A DNA stretch of 6,842 nucleotides from Spirochaetia bacterium (GCA_900770075.1 CAAGIZ010000010.1:1-6842); one strand, 5' to 3'. Shown: positions 1 to 5,595, counted from the first letter of the stretch. Translations and numbers: made by a program. Notes: generated from the sequence alone by a model not told the origin.

Positions 1-460
1 GTTCTGCTTTTCCGGCACCAGGAGTTTTTATTTCGCAGTTTTTGTAAACATCACCGTAGCCATGCCTTCCAAGAACGATAGGCTTTTTCCAGCTGGTAAC
101 ATTGCAGTGGATGTTCTTTACGAAAATAGGTGCGCGGAAAATCGTACCGTCCAGTTCCCCGCGGAGGATTCCGTTTGGAGAAGGGGTAAGCTGCTTTAAG
201 TTGTATTCTTCCATTCTGGCAGCGTTGGAAGTGATGGTGGCGCATTTTACGCCGACCCGAAGTCTTTTTATGGCATCGGCTGCTTCGTAAGTTACCTTGT
301 CGTCTGTGTCGTCCCGGTGTTTGAGTCCCAGATCGTAATATTCAGTTTTAAGGTCTACATAAGGTTCAAGAAGTTTTTCTTTGATTACAGCCCAAAGAAC
401 TCTTGTCATTTCGTCGCCGTCAAGTTCGGCTATGGCATTTTTCATCTGTATTTTAGACAT
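1..460 (-). CDS. icd: NADP-type isocitrate dehydrogenase, N-terminal part (runs off the left edge)
   Basis: This gene is read from the complement and is cut by the window edge after 153 residues; the family is usually about 400 residues long. Isocitrate dehydrogenase oxidatively decarboxylates isocitrate to 2-oxoglutarate in the cytoplasm. Visible motifs are ELDGDEMTR (residues 12-20), KCATIT (72-77), SPNG followed by Arg100 (94-100), Arg109 in TIFRAP, and GRHGYGD with Arg132 (131-137). These sit at the same numbers as the human IDH1 substrate residues Thr77, Ser94, Arg100, Arg109 and Arg132, which places the protein in the dimeric eukaryote-like subfamily rather than the E. coli type. The start at 460 is supported by GAGGTG five bases upstream. 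NADP preference is inferred from the subfamily because the cofactor-binding part lies outside the window. In a spirochaete the likely role is 2-oxoglutarate supply for glutamate synthesis. Confidence 0.93.
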   Translation of the reverse strand, partial: MSKIQMKNAIAELDGDEMTRVLWAVIKEKLLEPYVDLKTEYYDLGLKHRDDTDDKVTYEAADAIKRLRVGVKCATITSNAARMEEYNLKQLTPSPNGILRGELDGTIFRAPIFVKNIHCNVTSWKKPIVLGRHGYGDVYKNCEIKTPGAGKAE

Positions 461-465
461 GATTT

Positions 466-471
466 CACCTC
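466..471 (-). promoter_or_regulatory. Ribosome binding site of icd
   Basis: The complement reads GAGGTG, ending five bases before the ATG at 460. It is a strong Shine-Dalgarno match and fixes the start of the partial isocitrate dehydrogenase. Confidence 0.75.
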
Positions 472-487
472 AATTCAATTTTTGAAA

Positions 488-493
488 ATATTA
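488..493 (-). promoter_or_regulatory. Possible -10 box of the icd promoter
   Basis: The complement reads TAATAT, a five-of-six match to a sigma-70 -10 box, 27 bases upstream of the icd start. This would leave a short leader holding the ribosome binding site. The hexamer 17 bases further upstream (AAGAAA on the complement, 511-516) is a poor -35, so the call is weak. Confidence 0.3.
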
Positions 494-526
494 GGTCAAA
501 AGTCGAATTTTTTCTTTTTTTATTTT

Positions 527-652
527 GGGTGGCTTTTTGCTTCGCAAAAAACAGGCTTTTCAGGGTTGCGCTATCGCTTCATTCCTCCGCGGATTGAAGC
601 AAAGCTTCACCTCGCTTCGGAACTGGCTTCGCCAGCCCTTACAATCCTTGCC
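527..652. repeat. Diverged copy of the hairpin-rich intergenic repeat (copy 1)
   Basis: The stretch shares an ordered scaffold with 5218-5343. Both begin GGGyGGCTTTTTG, then have a hairpin, a GGCTTTyCAGGGTT block, an ATTCCTCC block, a second hairpin, and a CCCTTmCAATCCyTGCC end. Hairpins visible here are TTTTTGC/GCAAAAA with loop TTC (534-550), TGAAGC/GCTTCA with loop AAA (595-609), and CTGGC/GCCAG with loop TTC (623-635). The first hairpin replaces a longer and different one in the other copy. No credible gene is present; a short open frame across it has no ribosome binding site. The element lies between the pyrophosphatase terminator and the icd promoter region. Confidence 0.7.
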
Positions 653-700
653 ACGGTTTAAAATCGAAAACTCAAAATTGAACCTATTAAAGAATTATAC

Positions 701-733
701 AAAAAATCAGCCCTTCTGAAAATACAGAGGCTG
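701..733 (-). terminator. Rho-independent terminator of the pyrophosphatase gene
   Basis: On the complement, starting 47 bases after the stop codon, CAGCC-TCTG pairs with CAGA-GGCTG around the six-base loop TATTTT, with a two-base bulge (AG) on the 3' side. It is followed by ATTTTTT. The stem is modest, but its position directly downstream of the stop and the T-run make it a reasonable terminator. Confidence 0.6.
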
Positions 734-780
734 CATATTGTGCACGAAATTTCTTTAAAGTAAAACTGCACTTCCCTAGT

Positions 781-2439
781 TTACTGCTGGAATTTTTTCA
801 GTTCTTCCAAAAGCTCGCTTATGATGGGAATAAGCTGTTTTTTTCGGCTTACAATGTCTTTTAAAAAATAGATTCCGTCGTCCAGCTTCGGAAAATGCAG
901 GAAATCCATAAACTTTTTTTCACCGCTGACCAGCATTATGGAATTCAGTTTTGAAATGTCGGTTACAAGAAGGGCACAGAACATGGCCTTGCGTTCTTTT
1001 TTCAGCAGTTCAAGTTCCGCTATAAACTCTTCTTTTCGTTTTAGAAGTTCCCCGGTTCCGTCCACTTCTATCTGGCTTACTGTAAAGACTGTTTTTTCTT
1101 CGCTGTATTCTTTTAAATCCTGCTTTATTATCTGCTGCGCAGTTCTGTCTCCGATTCTGCTTCCTGCCTTTATGATTTCTTCTCCAAAGGCCTGAATTTC
1201 AACTCCTGCAAGGGCAGAAAGAAATTCTGCCAGTTCCATGTCGGTTTTTGTGGTGGTGGCAGACTTCAAAATCAGGGTGTCGCTTAAAATTCCTCCCAAA
1301 AGAAGACCCGCAATCTCCTTTGGAATTTCAATTTTATTTTCTATAAACAGTTTTGTAATAATCGTAGAAGTTGAACCCAGGGGCATGTTTATAAAAGTAA
1401 TGGGGATTTTTGTAGGAGCCGGTCCGAGCCTGTGGTGGTCAATTATCTCCGTAACCGTGTAGTTTTCAATTCCATCCACCGACTGAGAAATTTCGTTGTG
1501 GTCTACCAGAGCAAGAGCCAGATCCGGTTCATTATGAAGGTCGATTTCTGAAAGAATTCCTGTTATCCTGTTTTCATCATCAACCACCGGCAAAAGCCTT
1601 AAGGGGCTGGAAAGAAGCTGTTTTTTTGCGGAGGCAAGAAGTGCCTTTGAATTCACAGGTTTAAGAGCGGAGTCTGCAATTTTAAGGACAGGCATGGAAT
1701 ACATGAGCATCATTGCCGTGGAAGAGGTGTTAAGGGGGCTTAAAATCAGGGTGGTGCCATTTTTTTGAGCTAGATTTATTATTTCTGCGTCAGGAGTTCT
1801 AGAGCCTGTTACGACAAGAATGTCTGCCTTGTTCTGGAGGCATAACAGCTGAATGTCTTTCCGGTCTCCGGTTACGACGATGAGTTTCTTGTTCAGGTGT
1901 GCTTTTAGGGTTTTTGAAAAGGACTCAAAACTGGTGGAAGCGGAGATTATCTTGAATTCGCAGAGTTTTTCCGTATCACCTTCGCTTAAAAACTCTCCGT
2001 TTAAGGTTTCTTTCAGAAGGATGGCAGAGGTAAAAAGAGAGATGTGGTGAAGGGGAGTGATGCTTTCAAACAGTCCCTTAAAAATCTGGCCGTTGCTCAA
2101 AAGTCCCTTGTAAACCCCGTTCCTGTCCGTTACCGGCAGGGCGTTTACCTTGTGTTCCCGCATTATCTTTACGGCATTCCAAATTGATTCATCTTCCTGA
2201 ACCGTGACGGCACCCTTGTGCATAAAATATTCCACCTTCGGCATCAAGTCAGGAACAAAAAGCGGCGGCGGATAATCAAATCTTTTGTAGAGATAGTCAG
2301 TCTGAGGGTTTAACTGACCGGAGCGGCAGGCATGGTAGTTTGAAAAACCGGTTTTGTGTTTCAGGTATTCAAGGGCGGTGCTGCTTACAATGGAATCTGT
2401 GTCCGGGTTTTTATGTCCAAAGATGAGGATTTTCTTCAT
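781..2439 (-). CDS. ppaC: Manganese-dependent (family II) inorganic pyrophosphatase with CBS and DRTGG regulatory domains
   Basis: The enzyme hydrolyses pyrophosphate to phosphate in the cytoplasm and so drives biosynthetic reactions forward. The N-terminal DHH half begins with GHKNPDTDS, giving His9, Asp13 and Asp15 as metal ligands at standard family II positions. A regulatory insert follows: CBS 1 at about 60-118, a DRTGG-like domain at about 120-245 and CBS 2 at about 248-303. The DHH domain resumes with VDHNE (312-316), DHHR (334-337) and ILSDT (384-388). The DHHA2 domain ends with SRKKQ (531-535), the phosphate-binding Arg/Lys motif. All expected catalytic residues are present. The length of 552 fits DRTGG-containing CBS-pyrophosphatases; plain family II enzymes have about 310 residues. 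The family is known to be inhibited by AMP/ADP and activated by ATP or diadenosine polyphosphates; that regulation is inferred here. AAGGA lies nine bases before the start. The gene is divergent from murC and has its own terminator. Confidence 0.95.
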   Translation of the reverse strand: MKKILIFGHKNPDTDSIVSSTALEYLKHKTGFSNYHACRSGQLNPQTDYLYKRFDYPPPLFVPDLMPKVEYFMHKGAVTVQEDESIWNAVKIMREHKVNALPVTDRNGVYKGLLSNGQIFKGLFESITPLHHISLFTSAILLKETLNGEFLSEGDTEKLCEFKIISASTSFESFSKTLKAHLNKKLIVVTGDRKDIQLLCLQNKADILVVTGSRTPDAEIINLAQKNGTTLILSPLNTSSTAMMLMYSMPVLKIADSALKPVNSKALLASAKKQLLSSPLRLLPVVDDENRITGILSEIDLHNEPDLALALVDHNEISQSVDGIENYTVTEIIDHHRLGPAPTKIPITFINMPLGSTSTIITKLFIENKIEIPKEIAGLLLGGILSDTLILKSATTTKTDMELAEFLSALAGVEIQAFGEEIIKAGSRIGDRTAQQIIKQDLKEYSEEKTVFTVSQIEVDGTGELLKRKEEFIAELELLKKERKAMFCALLVTDISKLNSIMLVSGEKKFMDFLHFPKLDDGIYFLKDIVSRKKQLIPIISELLEELKKFQQ

Positions 2440-2657
2440 TTTACATTTTCCTTTTTACGTTTTCCTTCTCTATTTGAATTTGAGATTTTTTTTTAACCTG
2501 AAGTTTTCAAGTTCCCCAACCGGGATTTTACCATAAAAACAGAATAATGGGCACAGTGGTACATTGAAGAAAACGACCAAAAGAATTAAAATGTAGTTCA
2601 CCAAATGCAGGCGGTTTTCAAAAAATAGGCCACTGCAAATTATTCCGGAAGTTTTTA
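2440..2657. other. Divergent intergenic region between the pyrophosphatase gene and murC
   Basis: This 218-base AT-rich gap lies between two genes transcribed away from each other. It holds the pyrophosphatase ribosome binding site (AAGGA on the complement, 2449-2453), a long T-run, a weak imperfect hairpin at about 2495-2513, and a rightward promoter candidate at 2564-2592. No convincing gene was found; a 69-codon leftward frame here overlaps the murC start and lacks supporting signals. Confidence 0.6.
2564..2592 (+). promoter_or_regulatory. Candidate sigma-70 promoter for murC
   Basis: A TTGAAG -35 box (2564-2569) and a TAAAAT -10 box (2587-2592) are separated by exactly 17 bases. Each matches the consensus at four or five positions out of six. 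Transcription would start near 2599, giving a leader of about 60 bases before murC. Confidence 0.55.
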
Positions 2658-4217
2658 ATGAATATACCAGCCTTACCATCAGATTTAAACGGATTTCATA
2701 TCCACTGTGTCGGCATAAAGGGAACAGGCGTTGCTGCCCTTGTTGAAATTCTCCATGCCAGAGGAGCCGTTATCACCGGAAGCGATGTTTCCGAGCGTTT
2801 TTATACAGACGAAATTCTGGAAAAACTAAAAATCACGCCTCTTTCCTTTGACGAAAAAAACATAACGGATTCCGTTCAGCTTGTAATTTATTCTTCAGCC
2901 TACAGCCCGGACACCAATCCAGAGCTGAAAGAAGCAAAAAAAAGGGGAATTCCCCTTATGCTTTACACCCAGGCTTTGGGGGCTTTTTCCAAAACAGCCT
3001 TTTCCTGCGGAGTCTGCGGAGTTCACGGAAAAACCACAACTACAGGACTGTGCGGCTCCATTTTTAAGGAACTGGAACTTCCCGGTGCAGTCCTTGCCGG
3101 AAGCATAATTTCAAGCTTCGGAGGATGTACCTATACCAGTCCGAAAAGTTCAGAAAACTTCCCCTTAAAAAATCCTGTTTTTATAGCAGAAACTTGCGAG
3201 TACCAGAGACATTTTATGTCCTTTTCACCGCAAAAAATCATTTTAACTTCTGTGGAAAGCGACCATCAGGACTATTATCCCGCTTACGAGGATATCCGCA
3301 GTGCCTTTGTCGATTACATCTGTCTTTTGCCGGAGGGCGGACAGCTTATTTACTGTGCAGACGATAAAGGAGCGGAAGAAACAGCCCGAATCGCAGCAGA
3401 AAAGCGTCCTGACCTAGAGCTTGTTCCCTACGGCGAAAAAGCAGAAGGCCCATGGCATCTTGAATTCGGACGGATTGAAGGGGGAAAACAGTACTTCAAA
3501 ATCGGACAGCTGGGGGAATTTGGGCTCACCGTTCCCGGAAAGCACAACGTGCGCAACAGCACTGCAGCCGTAGCCCTAAACTGCGAGCTTTTAAAAGCCT
3601 GCGGCAAAGACCCGTCAGAATACGCAGAAAAAATAAAAAAAGGTCTTTTGAATTTCCGTGGCGGAAGAAGGCGCAGCGAAATCGTCGGCCGAGCAAAAAC
3701 TCCTTTGGGACAGGAAGTCATCTTCATTGACGATTATGCCCATCATCCTACGGCAATAAAAACCACCCTGGAAGGCTTTCGGAATTTTTACCGGGGATAC
3801 AGAATCCTGGTTGATTTTATGAGCCACACCTACACCAGAACGGCCGCCCTGCTGGAAGAATTTGCTTCAAGTTTCGGAGCCGCAGACAGCGTAATAATAA
3901 ACAAAATCTATGGCAGCGCCAGAGAAAATCCTTCCAGTGCCTCAGTAACGGGGCAGACCCTTGCCGAAAGGGCAAAACAATATCACGCCGACGTAACTTA
4001 CTGCGAAGAATTTGACGAAGCGTCAGAAACCGCCTTCAAAATGCTCCAAAAGCCGTCAGGAAGCCGGTACCCGGAAGGCTACATCTTTGTAACCATGGGC
4101 GCCGGAAACAACTGGCAGGTGGGAACAAAACTTCTGGAAAAACTGTGCGGAGCCGGCTCTTCGTGCAATTTTGGGGGTGTCACCGACGCTTCCACCGCTT
4201 CAGCCTCAAAAAAATAA
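2658..4217 (+). CDS. murC: UDP-N-acetylmuramate--L-alanine ligase (MurC)
   Basis: MurC is a cytoplasmic ATP-dependent ligase that adds L-alanine to UDP-N-acetylmuramate, the first amino acid of the peptidoglycan stem peptide. The N-terminal Rossmann-like domain (about 13-110) has the GIKGTG loop at 19-24. The central ATPase domain has the P-loop GVHGKTTTT (121-129), Glu177 in the ETCEYQ motif and the VESDHQDY motif (199-206). The C-terminal domain has GKHNVRN (294-300), DDYAHHP (358-364), SHTYTRT (389-395) and MGAGNNW (470-476). The DDYxHHP and HxYTRT motifs favour MurC over MurD/E/F. Mpl, which ligates recycled tripeptide, is the closest alternative but less likely. The final 20 or so residues are a Ser/Ala/Thr-rich tail outside the fold. 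A GGAAG ribosome binding site lies six bases before the ATG. The gene is divergent from the pyrophosphatase and 116 bases before yicC. Confidence 0.93.
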   Translation: MNIPALPSDLNGFHIHCVGIKGTGVAALVEILHARGAVITGSDVSERFYTDEILEKLKITPLSFDEKNITDSVQLVIYSSAYSPDTNPELKEAKKRGIPLMLYTQALGAFSKTAFSCGVCGVHGKTTTTGLCGSIFKELELPGAVLAGSIISSFGGCTYTSPKSSENFPLKNPVFIAETCEYQRHFMSFSPQKIILTSVESDHQDYYPAYEDIRSAFVDYICLLPEGGQLIYCADDKGAEETARIAAEKRPDLELVPYGEKAEGPWHLEFGRIEGGKQYFKIGQLGEFGLTVPGKHNVRNSTAAVALNCELLKACGKDPSEYAEKIKKGLLNFRGGRRRSEIVGRAKTPLGQEVIFIDDYAHHPTAIKTTLEGFRNFYRGYRILVDFMSHTYTRTAALLEEFASSFGAADSVIINKIYGSARENPSSASVTGQTLAERAKQYHADVTYCEEFDEASETAFKMLQKPSGSRYPEGYIFVTMGAGNNWQVGTKLLEKLCGAGSSCNFGGVTDASTASASKK

Positions 4218-4247
4218 ACAAGTTTTCGTGCAGGCTTTTATAAAAAC

Positions 4248-4277
4248 TTCACATTCTCCTTTTGTTGCGAATGTGAA
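4248..4277. repeat. Perfect 9-bp inverted repeat between murC and yicC
   Basis: TTCACATTC (4248-4256) and GAATGTGAA (4269-4277) are perfect inverted copies with a 12-base spacer. An A-run rather than a T-run follows on the + strand, so it is not a normal terminator for murC. On the complement the T-run precedes the stem, so it does not terminate leftward transcription either. It could be an operator half-site pair or an mRNA hairpin in the 104-base gap (4218-4321). A weaker GGAAG/CTTCC pair follows at about 4292-4307. Confidence 0.55.
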
Positions 4278-4323
4278 AAAAAAATCAACCGGGAAGACAA
4301 GGCTTCCTTATAAAAAAATTATT

Positions 4324-4327
4324 GGAG
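4324..4327 (+). promoter_or_regulatory. Ribosome binding site that sets the yicC start
   Basis: GGAG ends six bases before the ATG at 4334. It lies inside the frame extension from a TTG at 4322, so the TTG cannot sensibly be the start. The resulting N-terminus, MNSMTGYG, matches the family. Confidence 0.8.
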
Positions 4328-4333
4328 AAAAAC

Positions 4334-5203
4334 ATGAACAGCATGACAGGCTACGGTTTTAAGGAAACCGTCATAGACAGCACCCAGATAAGCGTTGAAA
4401 TAAAGTCCGTAAACAACAGGTTTTTAGACCTTAACATAAACCTTCCCTCATTTTTAAACCCTCTGGAATCAAAACTCAGAAAAATCCTTTCGGAAAAAGT
4501 TCTCCGCGGAAAAATTGACCTTACAATCCGCGTAAAAGACCTCAATTCCACGGCAAAAGTGAACCCGGATACCCAGGCAGCCCTTATGTACCGGGAAGCA
4601 ATTGCAAAGGTAGGGGAAGCACTGGGATATAAACCGGACGAAATTCCTCTTTCTCTCATTATTGCCCAGGACGGAGTCTTGAACATAACCCACGAGTACG
4701 ATGCTGAAAACTACTGGACAAAAATCCAGCCGGTTTTTAACGAAGTCTTTGAACAGTTCATAAACGACCGCACCCGGGAAGGAGCAAATTTAAAGGAAGA
4801 CTTGCTCAAAAAATTGGATGTTCTTGACCGCTGTGCAGAGTTTTTCAAAGAATGGCAGCCAAAAATGGAACAGAAATTCAAAGAGCAGATTAAGAGCCGG
4901 TTTAACGAACTTTTGGGAGACAGTGCAGACCAGAACAGGATAATGACAGAAGTCGCCGCCATGATGGTAAAATACACGATAAACGAAGAAATCATCCGCC
5001 TGCAAAGCCATCTTTCGGCAATGCGTCGGGAGTTTACGGACAATCCTGCCCCCGGAAAGAGAATTGACTTTATCTGTCAGGAAACAAACCGGGAAATAAA
5101 CACCATAGGTTCAAAAAATCAGTTTACGGAAGTCGGAGAAATGGTCATAAACGCAAAAGATGCCCTTGAAAATATCCGGGAACAGAGTAAAAATGTAGAA
5201 TAA
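4334..5203 (+). CDS. yicC: YicC-family endoribonuclease
   Basis: YicC (YloC in Bacillus) proteins are metal-dependent endoribonucleases; the E. coli protein takes part in small-RNA decay. The 289-residue length is typical. The YicC-like N-terminal domain (about 2-155) shows SMTGYG (3-8), VEIKSVNNRFLDL (21-33), RGK (58-60) and EGANLKEDL (149-157). The linker at about 160-195 is charged and probably coiled coil. The C-terminal DUF1732 domain shows INEEIIRLQSHL (216-227) and GKRIDFICQETNREINTIGSK, split here as GKRIDFICQE (241-250) and TNREINTIGSK (251-261). These are the most conserved signatures of the family. The start at 4334 follows a GGAG box. In many bacteria yicC precedes gmk; here a CMP-kinase-like gene follows after a 392-base repeat-filled gap. 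No terminator with a T-run was found right after the stop. Confidence 0.94.
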   Translation: MNSMTGYGFKETVIDSTQISVEIKSVNNRFLDLNINLPSFLNPLESKLRKILSEKVLRGKIDLTIRVKDLNSTAKVNPDTQAALMYREAIAKVGEALGYKPDEIPLSLIIAQDGVLNITHEYDAENYWTKIQPVFNEVFEQFINDRTREGANLKEDLLKKLDVLDRCAEFFKEWQPKMEQKFKEQIKSRFNELLGDSADQNRIMTEVAAMMVKYTINEEIIRLQSHLSAMRREFTDNPAPGKRIDFICQETNREINTIGSKNQFTEVGEMVINAKDALENIREQSKNVE

Positions 5204-5333
5204 AATTTGAGAAATAAGGGCGGCTTTTTGGCCGGTTCGACAGGCTCACCGACCAAAAACCGGGCTTTCCAGGGTTCCGGCTTTCGCCTACATTCCTCCA
5301 CGTTGTTTCGGAAGCGGCTGCGCCGCCCCTTCC

Positions 5334-5360
5334 AATCCCTGCCGCAGGCAGGGTGTGCGC
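5334..5360. repeat. Module A, first copy (27 bases)
   Basis: This 27-base module matches 5439-5465 with a single T/C difference at its twentieth-first base. It holds the CCCTGCC/GGCAGGG hairpin with loop GCA and ends in GTGCGC. The two copies are 105 bases apart. Confidence 0.85.
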
Positions 5361-5366
5361 GACCTC

Positions 5367-5385
5367 GCGCAAACGTAAATAATCG
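5367..5385. repeat. Module C, first copy (19 bases)
   Basis: The module reads GCGCAAACGTAAATAATCG and recurs at 5513-5531 with one A/C change. Here its GCGCA closes a simple hairpin with TGCGC only two loop bases away. In the second copy the same two flanks are separated by two extra hairpins. Confidence 0.8.
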
Positions 5386-5437
5386 AGTTTTTTTGCGCAG
5401 CGAAAAAACTCGCAGGGGTGGCACTTGTGCCATCCCC
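5384..5437. repeat. Module B, first copy: paired hairpins
   Basis: The module has two hairpins joined by CA. The first has CGAGTTTTTTTGC pairing with GCGAAAAAACTCG around loop GCA, 13 pairs with one T-G wobble. The second has GGGGTGGCAC pairing with GTGCCATCCCC, with one bulged T. The module recurs in altered form at 5466-5510. Confidence 0.8.
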
Positions 5438-5438
5438 G

Positions 5439-5465
5439 AATCCCTGCCGCAGGCAGGGCGTGCGC
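5439..5465. repeat. Module A, second copy (27 bases)
   Basis: Near-identical to 5334-5360, with one base different. Its GTGCGCC end (5460-5466) pairs with GGCGCAC (5512-5518) and so closes the second B module. Confidence 0.85.
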
Positions 5466-5518
5466 CGAGTTTGCGTAGCAAACTCGCAGTGGGTGGGCAA
5501 AGCCCATCCCCGGCGCAC
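5460..5518. repeat. Module B, second copy, closed by an outer stem (three-way junction)
   Basis: The outer arms GTGCGCC (5460-5466) and GGCGCAC (5512-5518) are perfectly complementary. They enclose GAGTTTGC/GCAAACTC with loop GTA and GGGTGGGC/GCCCATCCC with loop AAA and a bulged T. The fold is a small cloverleaf-like three-way junction on either strand. Confidence 0.7.
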
Positions 5519-5531
5519 ACGTAAATAATCG
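5513..5531. repeat. Module C, second copy (19 bases)
   Basis: The module reads GCGCACACGTAAATAATCG, one base different from 5367-5385. It ends the array directly before the 14-bp hairpin upstream of the kinase gene. Confidence 0.8.
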
Positions 5532-5532
5532 C

Positions 5533-5574
5533 GGCATCTCCAGAAAGTCGCTCCAGCAAATTTCTGGAGATGCC
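5533..5574 (+). promoter_or_regulatory. Perfect 14-bp hairpin in the leader of the CMP-kinase-like gene
   Basis: GGCATCTCCAGAAA (5533-5546) and TTTCTGGAGATGCC (5561-5574) are fully complementary around a 14-base loop (5547-5560). No T-run follows, so it is not a normal terminator. CTCCAG occurs both in the left arm (5538-5543) and in the loop (5551-5556). The loop CTCCA is complementary to TGGAG (5585-5589), which overlaps the ribosome binding site, so it could affect translation. It may also be a member of the CATCTC inverted-repeat family seen at 6798-6828. Confidence 0.65.
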
Positions 5575-5585
5575 CAATTATATTT

Positions 5586-5589
5586 GGAG
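5586..5589 (+). promoter_or_regulatory. Ribosome binding site that sets the CMP-kinase-like start
   Basis: GGAG ends six bases before the ATG at 5596. A TTG at 5584 in the same frame overlaps this box and is therefore not the start. The 18 bases from 5584 to 5601 are identical to 4322-4339 in front of yicC. Confidence 0.8.
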
Positions 5590-5595
5590 AAAAAC

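Larger units (their letters stand above)
5218..5531. repeat. Mosaic array of nested palindromic modules (copy 2 and extensions)
   Basis: The first part (5218-5343) is the full copy of the scaffold also seen at 527-652. It has a 12-base stem with one mismatch (5225-5236 with 5248-5259) around a TCGACAGGCTC loop, and GCGGC/GCCGC at 5314-5326. Then come CCCTGCC/GGCAGGG (5337-5353), TGCGCGA/TCGCGCA (5356-5371), a 13-bp stem (5384-5396 with 5400-5412), GGGGTGGCAC with GTGCCATCCCC (5415-5437), a second CCCTGCC/GGCAGGG (5442-5458), CGAGTTTGC/GCAAACTCG (5466-5486) and GGGTGGGC with GCCCATCCC (5491-5510). Most loops are three bases (GCA, TGC, GTA, AAA). The base composition is far more GC-rich than the flanks. 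It is interpreted as a mobile or amplifying intergenic element, with no transposase in view. Confidence 0.8.
5204..5595. other. Repeat-filled gap between yicC and the CMP-kinase-like gene
   Basis: No supported gene lies in this 392-base gap. After 14 plain bases it is continuous hairpin-forming repeat sequence (5218-5531), then a 14-bp hairpin (5533-5574), then a short AT-rich leader with the ribosome binding site of the next gene. Several frames on both strands stay open across it, which reflects the stop-poor GC-rich repeat rather than coding. No clear promoter was seen, so the kinase gene may depend on read-through or on a promoter within the repeat. Confidence 0.7.

Noticed and set aside
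317..661. Rightward 114-codon open frame
   Set aside because: It runs antisense through the start of icd and into the repeat copy, with no ribosome binding site or recognisable family.
2491..2519. Leftward promoter for the pyrophosphatase (TTGGGG, 17 bases, TTAAAA on the complement)
   Set aside because: The -10 matches the consensus at only three positions, so it is not reported as a feature.
2470..2679. Leftward 69-codon frame with a hydrophobic stretch upstream of the pyrophosphatase
   Set aside because: It begins inside the murC coding start, crosses the murC promoter candidate and has no good ribosome binding site. A small membrane peptide cannot be excluded, but nothing supports it.
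5225..5353. Rho-independent terminator of yicC within the array
   Set aside because: The hairpins are strong, but none is followed by a T-run on the + strand. Transcription may still stop here by other means.
5337..5510. CRISPR array
   Set aside because: Repeats are few, palindromic throughout and nested, with no regular spacers of constant length and no cas genes.
5207..5524. Rightward 105-codon frame in the array, with peptide similarity (AFQG, LR, QSLP) to the frame at 525-719
   Set aside because: The two copies agree in frame at both ends but not in the middle: a two-base length difference before ATTCCTCC shifts the frame. This argues for DNA-level rather than protein-level similarity.
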